From positions 1 to 32,614 of the forward strand of contig QCAB01000009.1 in assembly GCA_003282105.1 (NCBI GenBank): a stretch of 32,614 bases of DNA, written 5' to 3'. The notes beneath the pieces are model-generated. The model had not been told where the DNA came from, did no database searches, and saw only the letters and a program-made list of their open reading frames with translations. The position numbers were made by a program, and so were the translations under genes. Numbering within the stretch: the stretch's first letter is position 1; every line of letters begins with the position of its first letter. The stretch comes from SAR86 cluster bacterium AG-339-G14 (GTDB lineage: Bacteria > Pseudomonadota > Gammaproteobacteria > Magnimaribacterales > AG-339-G14). This document shows, one piece after another, positions 8,269 to 16,600 of the stretch.

Positions 8269-11085
8269 TTACAATTCAGTAGATAATCTGAAGAAAATAA
8301 ATCTTCCCAAGGAATCATAAAAAGAAGGATAAATATTTCCGTTTCCTGGAACATAACCTATTTGTCCATTTACTGGAGGATCGATATCAAATAAATTATT
8401 TATACCAAATCTTAAGTCTATGTTTTTAAATGTAGTAATTAGAGAAATGTCGAAATAAGTGAAACTTTTAAAAGGAACATTCTCATTATATGAAGTGTTA
8501 GATTTATCTAAATTTACGTCTTTAACTGAACCCAAATATCTAAATTTAAAAGAAGTGCTAAGAGGCATATTTTGCCACTTACTTTCTATATCAATGGTTA
8601 AGATATTTTGGATTTTAGGCGAAGGGAGACCGCAGATATTTTCATATTTTCCTCGACAATCTGTGGCAAAATCGCTTGAAGCTTGATGAATTCTTCTTTT
8701 AAATAAAAAATTAGAAAAGTTTGAAACATTGACTTGTCCTACTGAAGTATCAAAACTACGTTTATATAAAATATCTAATCCCGAAGTCTCATTTGAAACA
8801 AAATTTAAGAGAGGCGTATTAATTTTTCCAGAACCTTCATGAAAAGTTCCAGTTGAAGGATTTCTACTAATAAGTGAACACCATTTTGATGCACCTGTTT
8901 CCAAACATTTAGTTAGGACAGTATCAGCATCTGAGGTATCTATTTGATCATCCAAATCTATATTGTAGAAATCAATTTCAACAAAATTCATAAAACCATT
9001 AAAAACAAACCCAAAGCTTGAGGTAATTGCTTCTTCTGGAAGTAAATTTTTATTTCCTCCTGTAGTTGTAGCAATTGAACTAGCCGGTGCTTCAATCAAG
9101 CCGTACAGTGAAGACGTGACGCCAGTTCTTGAACATTCAGATAGAGATCTCTCTGGATTGGATCCAGAACAAGGATCAGAACTAAGTGCCACGTATTTTG
9201 CATGAGTTTCTTCGAATAATTCATGAATGTCAGCAACTCTAATGGCTTTTTGTATTGAAGCTTTTAAGGAAATTAATTCATTTATTTTATAATTTATACC
9301 AACATCGAAAGCTTCAGATTTTTGAGAAAGCGAGTAATCAGAAAATCTATAGCTAGCCGATAGCTTAGTCGAGTTTTTAAATGGCACTAAACCTTCAATA
9401 AAATAATCGTCAACTTTGATCGTTCCAGAAAGTTGGTGTTGCTCAACCTGTTGACCAGCTCCATCATTTTCATCGAAGTTCTTGTCAGGATTTTTTAATA
9501 GTGAAATCTTTCTTTTTTCTAAACCAATTACTATCGAAGGATTTAAAATTAAAGAATTCTCTAAATTAAGTTTCTTTGAAAAAAATAAAACCTGTTGAGA
9601 TTCACTGCTTGAACCCATTATCGATAGATTCAAATTTATATAATTCAGAGCATCTTGTGTAATCCCTAAAGCAGGATTATTTACAATTTGGTTTCCATTA
9701 TTAATAAATATATTCCAAGGAACACAACCAAGATCATTAGAAACACAGCTGGGATTTGAAGCTGAACCAGAAATATTTAATGCATTTGCAGTTTTAGACT
9801 TCGATATATCGTTGTAATAAATATACTCAAGGTCAGTCATAGATCTTTGAAGAAAGAACTGATATTCCCAATTTGCAAATGTTTTGCCTTCTAATTCAAG
9901 GATAAACCGATTATTTTGAAGATTAAATTCTTGTTGTCTTGGCAAACCTTCAAAATTTCTTCGGCTTAAAGTAACCGTTTGTGAATCACCGGATGAAAGA
10001 CCAAAATCGGAGCAAAGTTTTTCTACTTGTTGTGCTGACAAAAAAGGATGAGAACAAGGAATAGATACAGATTGACGAAATAGGAGTGAGTAATCTATTT
10101 GCGCTGTAGTTTTATCGGTTACGTGAAAAAAACTACTCTTCAATTGATGGTTTTTATTAATTTTATGATCCAATAAAAAGCCCGTGCTCAATTTATTATC
10201 TGGCCTTTGAAGAAAATTATAAGAAGCAAAATTGTATGTTTTCCTTCCTGAAATAAAATCTGTGTCATCGACATAATAAAAAGTCGAAGCTCCTATTTTG
10301 AACAAGCCTTCCTTACTAGCGCTTGAACCTCTACAAACCGCATTGGCAGACAATGCACAATTGCTTATATCTCTCTGTGACCATCTAATTGGATCTACTT
10401 TTCTGTAATTTATGTAGGTCGTGAAATGAGTGTCCTGAAAAATCTTATTTCCTAGAACGATTGATAGATTGCCTTGATCGCCATCTCTTATGTTTTTCGG
10501 AGCAAGATCATAAGGTTTTGCTGAGTGAATACCTCGTAAATAAGTATTATTATTTTTGTGATTGTAAAAACCTCCTTGAAAATCAACTTTTGTCCCTTCA
10601 AAAGATCTATCTAAAATGAAGTTTATAACACCACCAATTGCATCAGATCCATAAATTGTTGATTTTCCTCCAGTTACAACATCAATTCTTTTAACTAATG
10701 CATCAGGAATTTGATTAATATCTGCTTCTGCATGACCATCAAAGGGGGTTCCTGGAGAAAGGCGTTTTCCATCAATTAACAGTAAGGTTCTATCTCCGCC
10801 TAAGGCTCTCAAACTTACTGATGCAGTTCCAGTAGAAAAACCAGACTGCAGCGCAGAATTGCTTGGTGCTATCTGGGGTAGCCTAGATAAATAGTCTTCT
10901 AATCTAAAAGTTCCACTTTTATCCAAATCCTCTTTGGAAATTGAGTATATTGGGTTCGCAGATTCTAAATTATTAGATTTTATTAAACTCCCAGTTACAG
11001 TTAGCTCTTCAACACCTAAATTTTCTTGAGAAAAAATTAAAGAAGAGAAAAATAAAATTAAGACTAAATAATTTATCTTTGACAT
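8269..11085 (-). CDS. TonB-dependent outer-membrane receptor, large, upstream of glk
   Basis: The 938-residue protein has a signal peptide (to about residue 19, ...SSLIFSQ) and a plug domain with characteristic blocks: EELTVTGSLI near the TonB-box region, DYLSRLPQI, VSLRALGGDRTLLLIDGKR and IDVVTGGKSTIYGSDAIGGVINF. A ~750-residue beta-barrel follows and ends with GINNLFDIDPP and an aromatic/leucine terminus (FIFFRLSTEL). Such receptors pull large or scarce ligands across the outer membrane using TonB energy. Several cysteine pairs in the barrel (CALSANAVC, CSHPFLSAQQVEKLC, CVSNDLGC) suggest disulfide-bonded extracellular loops. The plug resembles large receptors of marine Gammaproteobacteria that import organic compounds; the adjacent glucokinase hints at a sugar, which remains inference. 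A hairpin overlaps its start codon. Confidence 0.9.
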   Translation of the reverse strand: MSKINYLVLILFFSSLIFSQENLGVEELTVTGSLIKSNNLESANPIYSISKEDLDKSGTFRLEDYLSRLPQIAPSNSALQSGFSTGTASVSLRALGGDRTLLLIDGKRLSPGTPFDGHAEADINQIPDALVKRIDVVTGGKSTIYGSDAIGGVINFILDRSFEGTKVDFQGGFYNHKNNNTYLRGIHSAKPYDLAPKNIRDGDQGNLSIVLGNKIFQDTHFTTYINYRKVDPIRWSQRDISNCALSANAVCRGSSASKEGLFKIGASTFYYVDDTDFISGRKTYNFASYNFLQRPDNKLSTGFLLDHKINKNHQLKSSFFHVTDKTTAQIDYSLLFRQSVSIPCSHPFLSAQQVEKLCSDFGLSSGDSQTVTLSRRNFEGLPRQQEFNLQNNRFILELEGKTFANWEYQFFLQRSMTDLEYIYYNDISKSKTANALNISGSASNPSCVSNDLGCVPWNIFINNGNQIVNNPALGITQDALNYINLNLSIMGSSSESQQVLFFSKKLNLENSLILNPSIVIGLEKRKISLLKNPDKNFDENDGAGQQVEQHQLSGTIKVDDYFIEGLVPFKNSTKLSASYRFSDYSLSQKSEAFDVGINYKINELISLKASIQKAIRVADIHELFEETHAKYVALSSDPCSGSNPERSLSECSRTGVTSSLYGLIEAPASSIATTTGGNKNLLPEEAITSSFGFVFNGFMNFVEIDFYNIDLDDQIDTSDADTVLTKCLETGASKWCSLISRNPSTGTFHEGSGKINTPLLNFVSNETSGLDILYKRSFDTSVGQVNVSNFSNFLFKRRIHQASSDFATDCRGKYENICGLPSPKIQNILTIDIESKWQNMPLSTSFKFRYLGSVKDVNLDKSNTSYNENVPFKSFTYFDISLITTFKNIDLRFGINNLFDIDPPVNGQIGYVPGNGNIYPSFYDSLGRFIFFRLSTEL

Positions 11086-11116
11086 ATGAATGAAGGAGTT
11101 AAAAACTCCTCCATTC
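11083..11116 (-). promoter_or_regulatory. long inverted repeat covering the start codon of the large TonB receptor gene
   Basis: GAATG-A-AGGAGTT (11088-11100) and AACTCCT-C-CATTC (11104-11116) are complementary except for one opposed A/C, with a 3-base loop. Flanking CATAT/ATATG can extend the stem past a one-base bulge to the receptor's ATG (11085-11083). In the message, the purine-rich GGAGGAG, the only Shine-Dalgarno-like stretch near this start, lies in one arm and is paired. There is no T-run after the stem, so it is not a normal intrinsic terminator. A translational control or processing site is inferred. Confidence 0.5.
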
Positions 11117-11127
11117 TATATGTTTTG

Positions 11128-11150
11128 AAGATGATATTCGATATCTTCTT
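11128..11150 (-). repeat. small AT-rich inverted repeat at the end of the ZnuD-like receptor gene
   Basis: AAGATGATAT (11128-11137) and ATATCTTCTT (11141-11150) match as an inverted repeat at 9 of 10 positions around TCG. It overlaps the stop codon of the upstream receptor. No T-run follows in the leftward transcript and the stem is GC-poor, so efficient termination is doubtful. It could protect a 3' end after processing. Confidence 0.35.
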
Positions 11151-13206
11151 AAAGACTTAGATTAAATCTCAAGCCAATACTTCTTCCAGCCAATGGGACT
11201 TCATTTTTGACATACGAATTATGGTTTCTTGCTATTTCATCAAGTAAATTTGTTCCGAATATTCCTAAAGTCAAATCTTCTTCGCCATAAAGATCAAAAC
11301 TTTTAGATACTGACAAATCCAGTAACTCAAAACCATTAGTAACAGATTCTCCTGAAGCAACGTCAGATTGTGAATCTACGTCGGTATAAGATACATCAAT
11401 AAGTAAATCGTCTTGCGCATATTCAAATGAATATATAAACCTAGAAGGAGTTATTCTTGGAATAAATGTTCCGTCTGTGAATTTTCCTTCAACAGAATCT
11501 GTTCCTAAAGATACTGATAGCTCACCTTGATATAAATCAAAAGAAGAACCGATACTTAACTCATATCCTTCAAATTCTGCATCACGTTGAGAGTGATTCG
11601 CAATCAACACTTTCTCTTTTTTAGTGGCAGTATCAAGAAGATAGATATAGTTATCAATATCATTTTTGAAAAATAATGCTGAAATCTCAAAGCCGTCAAA
11701 GTCAAAATTGAATTGAAGGTCAATATTTTGTGATTCTTCTGTCTCTAGAGCAACACTACCTATCTCGTATCTTTGAATAACTAAATGTTTACCATTCATG
11801 AATAATTCGGTTGGCGAAGGCGCTCGCTCAACTGCTGAAAGTCCTAACACTACAGATACATTATCTGTGAGACTTGTTCCAAAAGAGGCAGAATAGCTCA
11901 ATCCATCAAAATCAAGATCATGTGCAACAGCATTCCCAGTAGCTGGTTTGATAGAACCTTTTCTGTTGATCTCATCAAATCTTATACCGAAATCTAAATC
12001 AATTTCATTTAAGGAAGTATCTAAATAATAACCAATTGTAGTTTCGGTACTATCAGTAGGTTGCATGAAAGCTTCAGAGCCAATTACAGATGACTCTTGA
12101 TCCGCGTGATTAAATACAACTTTTTGTTCACCAGTTTCATTTGTAATATCGAATATAAGTTGAACCTCTTCTGCATTATTTGTAAAGGTGGTTGGACCTT
12201 CCTCTTCATGTTCTTCGTGTCCTTCTTCGTGTCCTTCTTCTTCTGCATGTTGTTCAGTTAGAACAGAATCAGTTTCACGCACAAAATAAGTAATGCCATT
12301 GATCGGGCCATCGAGAAGTTGTTCACCCTCAATATTTATTACACTTGAATTAGTTGTTGCAAAAATTCTTTCTTCTTTGTGTTCTCCACCTTCCTCTTCT
12401 CCATGTTCTTCGCCATGAAAAGGAACGCCATTAAGTTGATCAGAATTTATAAAAGAAATGCCGTAATACCCCCAGTCTCCTGTTCTAGATATCCCAGCTC
12501 TGCTTGCAGCTAATTTTGAATCAGAATTAGATAAAAAAGTTTTTTCTTCTTCTCCTTCATGCCCTTCCTCTTCCTCATGGATTATTGCATGATCCGGAAT
12601 ATCAAAGTTATCAAGATTTTTATCAAGATGGGACAGGAAGATATTGAATCCTGAAACATTACCAGATAAGTTAATGTTGAAGTTGTCACCATCATTGACT
12701 GATTGAGATTCAAAACCAACATTAATAGATGTTTCTATAATATCTTCTTTTGCAATCGTTTTATCCACAACGTTGACAATTCCGCCAATTGCTCCGTTTG
12801 AATAAAGAATTGAAGAAGGTCCTTTGACAATCTCAATTTGTTCTATTGCATAAAGATCTATTTCGATTGGGTGATCTGCACCCATGTAAGCCACGTCTCT
12901 TACAACCAAGCCATTGTTTAAAACCTTAACTCGATTTCCAGCCATTCCTCGAATAATCGGCTGCCCTACGGAAGCACCAAAATCTTGATTGGACACTCCC
13001 AATAGCGAATCAATTGACTCTCCTAAATTTGAGATGCCTCTTTCAGAAACTTCTGTGTATCCAACAATATGAATTGGATTATTAATTGAAGATGCGTCAC
13101 CAGTAATAAATGCTGAAGTAACGATAAGCTCTTCTGTGTCTTCTTGAGCTAACAAGAAGTTGGATACAGCAAATAAAGCTGTAAAAAAAATATATATAAA
13201 TTTCAT
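11149..13206 (-). CDS. TonB-dependent receptor with His/Glu-rich loops, probable zinc uptake (ZnuD-like)
   Basis: This is a 685-residue outer-membrane receptor: signal peptide to about residue 20 (...NFLLAQ), TonB-box-like EELIVTSAF, then a plug with QPIIRGMAGNRVKVLNNG and IEIVKGPSSILYSNGAIGGIVNVVD, and a beta-barrel ending GRSIGLRFNLSL. Three strongly acidic histidine-bearing segments lie in predicted extracellular loops: about 206-223 (HAIIHEEEEGHEGEEE), 264-280 (HGEEHGEEEGGEHKEER) and 320-337 (HAEEEGHEEGHEEHEEEG). Neisserial ZnuD and related zinc receptors use His/Asp/Glu-rich loops to capture metal, so zinc or another divalent cation is the best guess. A good AGGAG precedes the ATG. The gene directly upstream encodes a small secreted His-rich protein, supporting a metal role. 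No zinc-regulator box was identified with confidence. Confidence 0.85.
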   Translation of the reverse strand: MKFIYIFFTALFAVSNFLLAQEDTEELIVTSAFITGDASSINNPIHIVGYTEVSERGISNLGESIDSLLGVSNQDFGASVGQPIIRGMAGNRVKVLNNGLVVRDVAYMGADHPIEIDLYAIEQIEIVKGPSSILYSNGAIGGIVNVVDKTIAKEDIIETSINVGFESQSVNDGDNFNINLSGNVSGFNIFLSHLDKNLDNFDIPDHAIIHEEEEGHEGEEEKTFLSNSDSKLAASRAGISRTGDWGYYGISFINSDQLNGVPFHGEEHGEEEGGEHKEERIFATTNSSVINIEGEQLLDGPINGITYFVRETDSVLTEQHAEEEGHEEGHEEHEEEGPTTFTNNAEEVQLIFDITNETGEQKVVFNHADQESSVIGSEAFMQPTDSTETTIGYYLDTSLNEIDLDFGIRFDEINRKGSIKPATGNAVAHDLDFDGLSYSASFGTSLTDNVSVVLGLSAVERAPSPTELFMNGKHLVIQRYEIGSVALETEESQNIDLQFNFDFDGFEISALFFKNDIDNYIYLLDTATKKEKVLIANHSQRDAEFEGYELSIGSSFDLYQGELSVSLGTDSVEGKFTDGTFIPRITPSRFIYSFEYAQDDLLIDVSYTDVDSQSDVASGESVTNGFELLDLSVSKSFDLYGEEDLTLGIFGTNLLDEIARNHNSYVKNEVPLAGRSIGLRFNLSL
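12216..12239 (-). repeat. 12-bp tandem repeat inside the third His/Glu loop of the ZnuD-like receptor
   Basis: The plus strand carries cgtgtccttctt twice in tandem, at 12216-12227 and 12228-12239, encoding repeated Glu-Gly-His-Glu-type units. The unit is a multiple of three, so slippage would change loop length without breaking the frame. Confidence 0.7.
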
Positions 13207-13222
13207 GAAAACTCCTGTTTTT

Positions 13223-13256
13223 AATTAGTTAAAAATAAAGAAAGTTTTAACTAATT
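13223..13256 (-). repeat. perfect 12-bp inverted repeat between the His-rich protein gene and the ZnuD-like receptor gene
   Basis: AATTAGTTAAAA (13223-13234) and TTTTAACTAATT (13245-13256) are exact reverse complements around a 10-base spacer. The arm nearest the upstream gene contains its stop codon. In the leftward transcript the stem is all A/T apart from one G-C pair and is followed by AAAAACAGGAG rather than a T-run, so it is not a standard terminator. An RNA-processing or transcript-stabilising element, or a protein-binding site, is possible. Confidence 0.55.
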
Positions 13257-13516
13257 GGTGGAGCTCTTACATCTGAATTTTGTATTTTAAAATTATTTAG
13301 ATTTTCTTTTTTTGAAAAGAAATAAATACTTTGTGTAGAAATAAAATTTCCATCTAATTTATAAGTTTCAATAGAAAATTCAAGGAGATGACAAGAAATG
13401 CAATATTCCTGAGATTCTCCTTCATGAAAGTCGTGCTCATGCTCGTGCTCAAATCCATGACTCGATAAGCTTAAAAGAGCGAATATAGAAAGAAACAGAA
13501 AATGGCTATATTTCAT
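13247..13516 (-). CDS. small secreted His-rich protein with CxxCH motif, partner of the ZnuD-like receptor
   Basis: The 89-residue protein has a clear Sec signal peptide (MKYSHFLFLSIFALLSLSSHG), then a metal-binding-looking stretch HEHEHDFHEG and CISCH, and ends RAPPIS. Small periplasmic proteins with His clusters, a Cys pair and a C-terminal R-A/G-P-P motif occur next to metal-uptake receptors in Gammaproteobacteria (DUF2946-like), and this one lies 40 bases upstream of such a receptor. A metallochaperone or sensor role is inferred. CISCH also satisfies the CxxCH haem c attachment pattern, but nothing else suggests a cytochrome. A TATAAT-like -10 sits about 10 bases before the ATG, so the leader must be very short, and no ribosome binding site is visible. 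Confidence 0.75.
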   Translation of the reverse strand: MKYSHFLFLSIFALLSLSSHGFEHEHEHDFHEGESQEYCISCHLLEFSIETYKLDGNFISTQSIYFFSKKENLNNFKIQNSDVRAPPIS

Positions 13517-13553
13517 AAAAGTGTGATTATACTTAACGTGATAAAATTATAAA
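13517..13553. promoter_or_regulatory. 37-bp divergent promoter region between the His-rich protein gene and fabI
   Basis: On the minus strand TATAAT (plus-strand ATTATA, 13526-13531) is a consensus -10 only 10 bases from the start of the His-rich protein. On the plus strand AT-rich -10-like sequence (around 13543-13552) abuts the fabI ATG. An imperfect palindrome AAGTGTGATTATACTT (13519-13534) overlaps the minus -10 and could be an operator. No sequence resembling the known gammaproteobacterial Zur box was clear. Confidence 0.4.
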
Positions 13554-14348
13554 ATGAGTTTTTTAAAAGACAAAAGAATACTGATCGTTGGCGTTGCCAA
13601 CAAATTTTCTATTGCTGCTGGCATTGCTGAGTCCATGCATTCTCAAGGCGCAAACATTATTCTTTCCTATCAATCCGATAGATTAAAGAAGAAAGTTGAA
13701 CAAGTTGGAAGAAATATCAATTGTGAAGCTTACATCGAATGCGACGTTTCCAATGACGAATCCATTGCTAATTTAATTAATGAAGTAGATTCAAAATGGG
13801 GTTATTTGGATGGTTTAGTTCATGCTGTGGGATTTGCTCCCGCAAATGAATTAGAAGGAGACTTTACAGAGGTTGCCACCAGAGAAGGTTTTAAAATAGC
13901 TCATGACATAAGTGTCTTTAGCTTCACTGCTCTTGCAAAGGCTTCAAGAAAACTCATGAAGGATAGAAATGCTGCCTTACTAACATTATCTTATCTTGGA
14001 GCAGTAAGGACCTTGCCAAATTATAATGTCATGGGTGTTGCAAAAGCCGGATTAGAATCTACTACTAGATATTTAGCCAATAGTTTAGGAAAAGAAAACA
14101 TTAGAGTGAATGCCATATCTGCCGGACCTGTTAAAACTCTGGCTGCTTCAGGAATAAAAAGCTTTAGAAAAATGCTCTCTTATAATGCTTCGAGAGCTCC
14201 ATTAATGAGAAATATCACAACTGAGGAAGTTGGTAATGCTGCTGCCTTTCTTTGTTCTGATTTAGCGAGTGGAATTACTGGAGAGATTTTATACGTGGAC
14301 GCTGGATTCAATATTACGGCGATGGGAGATCTTTCGGAAGTAGATTAG
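13554..14348 (+). CDS. fabI: enoyl-[acyl-carrier-protein] reductase (NADH)
   Basis: It catalyses the last reduction of each fatty acid elongation cycle. The 264-residue protein has the FabI-specific nucleotide-binding start ([16 protein letters not shown]), DVSNDESI, and the catalytic set Tyr146 (SYLGAV), Tyr156 and Lys163 (YNVMGVAK, Y-x6-K), at the same numbers as in E. coli. [14 protein letters not shown] is the substrate-binding loop region and [20 protein letters not shown] the end of the fold. It stands alone on the plus strand and converges with ppiD, overlapping by 4 bases. It probably starts from a promoter within the 37-bp gap to the divergent His-rich protein gene. Confidence 0.96.
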   Translation: MSFLKDKRILIVGVANKFSIAAGIAESMHSQGANIILSYQSDRLKKKVEQVGRNINCEAYIECDVSNDESIANLINEVDSKWGYLDGLVHAVGFAPANELEGDFTEVATREGFKIAHDISVFSFTALAKASRKLMKDRNAALLTLSYLGAVRTLPNYNVMGVAKAGLESTTRYLANSLGKENIRVNAISAGPVKTLAASGIKSFRKMLSYNASRAPLMRNITTEEVGNAAAFLCSDLASGITGEILYVDAGFNITAMGDLSEVD

Positions 14349-16159
14349 TTTATTGAAGCTTTTTCTCTTAATTGACCGTAAAGGTAATCTTTTTCAATTT
14401 CATTCAAAGCAAGGTTTAAGGCATTCTTTGTCTCAGTTATTTCTTCTAAAGAAATTACTCCTTCAAAATCTTTAACATCTAACAATTGTATGATGTAAGC
14501 ATCACCAAGATGAACTGTACTGATGATCGAATTATCGCCTTCTAGTTGAGAAATAGAAAAAATTGAATTTGTTACTTCTTGAGGAAATAAACTTGTGTCT
14601 CTTTCAACGTCAGAATAAGACACGAATCTTTCTAAATTCACTTCATTTTGTAAATTAGAAATATCTTCATTAATTTTTTCAGGCATCAATATTTGAGCAG
14701 AAGCTAATTTTAAAGTTTCTTCAATTTCATTTTTTACGTCGCTCAGAGATTTTAAAGTGCTTGGGAAAAATTCATAAGGTTCAATTAGTAAGTAACCCCC
14801 ATTGAAATCATATGGGCCATATAGTTCATCTATAAAGATGTTGTTTCGATCAAAATCGTCTATAAATTCTAAATCCTCATACTCAGTAATAAGATCAGTA
14901 ATAGATAAATTTTTATTATCTTCAATTAAAAAATCATAGGACTCAGAGATTTCACTTAAAGTTATATTGTCTAAATTTTCATCTATTTCATTCAAAATAT
15001 TTTGTAGTTCCTCTTCGGATTTAACGGATATTATCCTTTCAACAACTTGTTCATCAGATAAATCAAAAATATTTTTTTGTGTAACTTTCAGAATATGAAA
15101 TGAATTATCTAGTACGATTATTTGCGAAACCTCTTGAGGATTCAAACTAGCTAATTCTTGTTCAAATTCTTTCGGGAACACAGTTCCGTCTGTGAAGCCA
15201 AGGTCTCCACCAATCTTATTGGTTCCAATATCATCTGAATAAAGCGTAACTAGTTCTTCAAATGTTTCCTCGCCTTTAGCAATTCTAGAAATAATCTCAT
15301 CTGCAATGAGTCTTTTTTCCTCTTTTGCTTGATTATCCTCGAAAGACAATTGAATATGGCTTACTCTTAATTGCCCATTTAAGTTTTGAGAAGATTTTAA
15401 GGCTATCTTTTCGTCTTCAATTTCATCACTAGTAATTTGAAAATTTTCTTTAAAATTGTCTTTAGAAAAGAATAAGGACCTTAAGTTTATTTTTTTTAAA
15501 GATTTAAATTCGCTAGGATAATTATTGTAATAGTTTTCTATTTCTTCCTTTGATATTTCTTGCAAAGTTGCTAATTCCCCCAAAGAGATTTTTCTAAATC
15601 TTAAATCCCTTTTTTGTTTAGAGTTTGCAATAAAATTTTTAGCTTCGTTAGTGGATATAAAAGCAGTATTGTCATAAAAATCCAGTAACCTAGACGCTAA
15701 ATATTTTGATTGAATCAGTTCTCTATAATCATCAACCGTCATCCCCAGTCTTGTTAATAGCCCTCTAAACAAATCTGCATCAAATTTTTCTTCTGAATAA
15801 AGACTTAAATCGCTTCTGATTAAATCATTAATATTTTCTTCAGATATTTTTAAACCAATACTTTCAGCCTGTTGAGAAAACATTTCTTTGAAAATGATAG
15901 ATTCCTTTGTAAAACTTTCTATATCTTCTTCAGTAAAGTCTTGTGATTCATTAAGACTTGAAGCTATTCTATTTGCTTCTAAATTGTATTCACCAATATG
16001 AATGCCTTTTCCATTAACAGAAAATATTTCATTGCTTGAAATATTAGAATTACCAATGAATCCTCCAAAAGTTGCTACTAGTACGAAAACAATTAACCCT
16101 ACAATGATTGAAGAACCAGTTGAGGATAAATTTTTTCTTATATTTGATATCGCTGACAT
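14345..16159 (-). CDS. ppiD: membrane-anchored periplasmic folding factor PpiD (parvulin-type)
   Basis: The 604-residue protein has a short cytoplasmic start ([13 protein letters not shown]), one transmembrane helix (about 17-36), then a SurA/PpiD-like N-terminal helical region, a parvulin domain (from [10 protein letters not shown] to HILKVTQK, about 260-350, with [20 protein letters not shown]) and a long C-terminal region. PpiD binds proteins emerging from the Sec translocon; the parvulin domain in E. coli PpiD is poorly active. Its position after hupB at the end of the tig-clpP-clpX-lon-hupB series is the standard gammaproteobacterial order. GGAG (16165-16162) precedes the ATG at good spacing and lies directly after the hupB terminator T-run, so expression depends on readthrough or an unseen promoter. 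Confidence 0.93.
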   Translation of the reverse strand: MSAISNIRKNLSSTGSSIIVGLIVFVLVATFGGFIGNSNISSNEIFSVNGKGIHIGEYNLEANRIASSLNESQDFTEEDIESFTKESIIFKEMFSQQAESIGLKISEENINDLIRSDLSLYSEEKFDADLFRGLLTRLGMTVDDYRELIQSKYLASRLLDFYDNTAFISTNEAKNFIANSKQKRDLRFRKISLGELATLQEISKEEIENYYNNYPSEFKSLKKINLRSLFFSKDNFKENFQITSDEIEDEKIALKSSQNLNGQLRVSHIQLSFEDNQAKEEKRLIADEIISRIAKGEETFEELVTLYSDDIGTNKIGGDLGFTDGTVFPKEFEQELASLNPQEVSQIIVLDNSFHILKVTQKNIFDLSDEQVVERIISVKSEEELQNILNEIDENLDNITLSEISESYDFLIEDNKNLSITDLITEYEDLEFIDDFDRNNIFIDELYGPYDFNGGYLLIEPYEFFPSTLKSLSDVKNEIEETLKLASAQILMPEKINEDISNLQNEVNLERFVSYSDVERDTSLFPQEVTNSIFSISQLEGDNSIISTVHLGDAYIIQLLDVKDFEGVISLEEITETKNALNLALNEIEKDYLYGQLREKASIN

Positions 16160-16165
16160 AACTCC

Positions 16166-16196
16166 AAAAAAAAACGCGCCATTACGACGCGTTTTT
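16166..16196 (-). terminator. intrinsic terminator after hupB
   Basis: AAAAACGCG (16170-16178) and CGCGTTTTT (16188-16196) form a hairpin with a 9-base loop. In the leftward transcript the GC-rich core is followed by a run of nine T residues (plus-strand A-run 16166-16174). It lies about 14 bases after the hupB stop and its T-run touches the ribosome binding site of ppiD, so it should partly separate HU from ppiD expression. Confidence 0.85.
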
Positions 16197-16209
16197 AATT
16201 ATACAATTA

Positions 16210-16479
16210 TTATAAACTGTCTTTAAGAGCTTTTCCTGGCTTGAAACCAACACCTTTTGAAGCAGCTATTTGAATACTTGCTCCTGTTTGTGGATTTCTT
16301 CCCATTCTTGCTGCTCTTTCCCTTACCAAGAAGGTGCCAAAACCAACCAAAGCAACTTGGTCACCACTACTTAATGCACCTGATATACCGTCTAAAACAG
16401 CATCCAGAGCTCTCCCCGCTTCAGCCTTTGACATGTCAGTTGCAGATGCTACTGAATCAATTAATTCCGCTTTATTCAT
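16210..16479 (-). CDS. hupB: DNA-binding protein HU
   Basis: This 89-residue nucleoid protein matches HU across its length: [11 protein letters not shown] at the start, [15 protein letters not shown], the [25 protein letters not shown] signature (RNPQTG at 61-66, tip of the DNA-intercalating arm) and [12 protein letters not shown] at the end. HU dimers bend and compact DNA. Position between lon and ppiD identifies the HU-beta type rather than IHF. Its GC content looks higher than the surroundings, as expected of a highly expressed gene. It has its own sigma70-type promoter upstream and a terminator downstream, and GAGAG before the ATG as a modest ribosome binding site. Confidence 0.96.
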   Translation of the reverse strand: MNKAELIDSVASATDMSKAEAGRALDAVLDGISGALSSGDQVALVGFGTFLVRERAARMGRNPQTGASIQIAASKGVGFKPGKALKDSL

Positions 16480-16543
16480 AACTCTCTCTATTTAAAATTA
16501 AAAAAATGTATTAATTACTAACAATGATTAATAACAATATTCA

Positions 16544-16571
16544 TTTATATCCTAAGTTTGAGGGATGTCAA
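16544..16571 (-). promoter_or_regulatory. sigma70-type promoter for hupB
   Basis: On the minus strand a perfect -35 TTGACA (plus TGTCAA, 16566-16571) is followed after 16 bases by TATAAA (plus TTTATA, 16544-16549). Transcription would start around 16537, giving a leader of roughly 58 bases to the hupB ATG at 16479. The spacer and both hexamers fit a strong housekeeping promoter. Confidence 0.75.
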
Positions 16572-16600
16572 GCGGATCTGATTAACTCTTAGATAAAATT

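Noticed and set aside
12180..12250. Repeats in the receptor gene as a CRISPR or mobile-element trace
   Set aside because: They are short, contiguous, in frame and explained by the repetitive His/Glu loop; no spacers or insertion-sequence ends were seen anywhere in the window.
13519..13534. AAGTGTGATTATACTT as a Zur operator for the zinc-like cluster
   Set aside because: It is only a partial palindrome and does not resemble the gammaproteobacterial Zur consensus; kept only as a possible operator.
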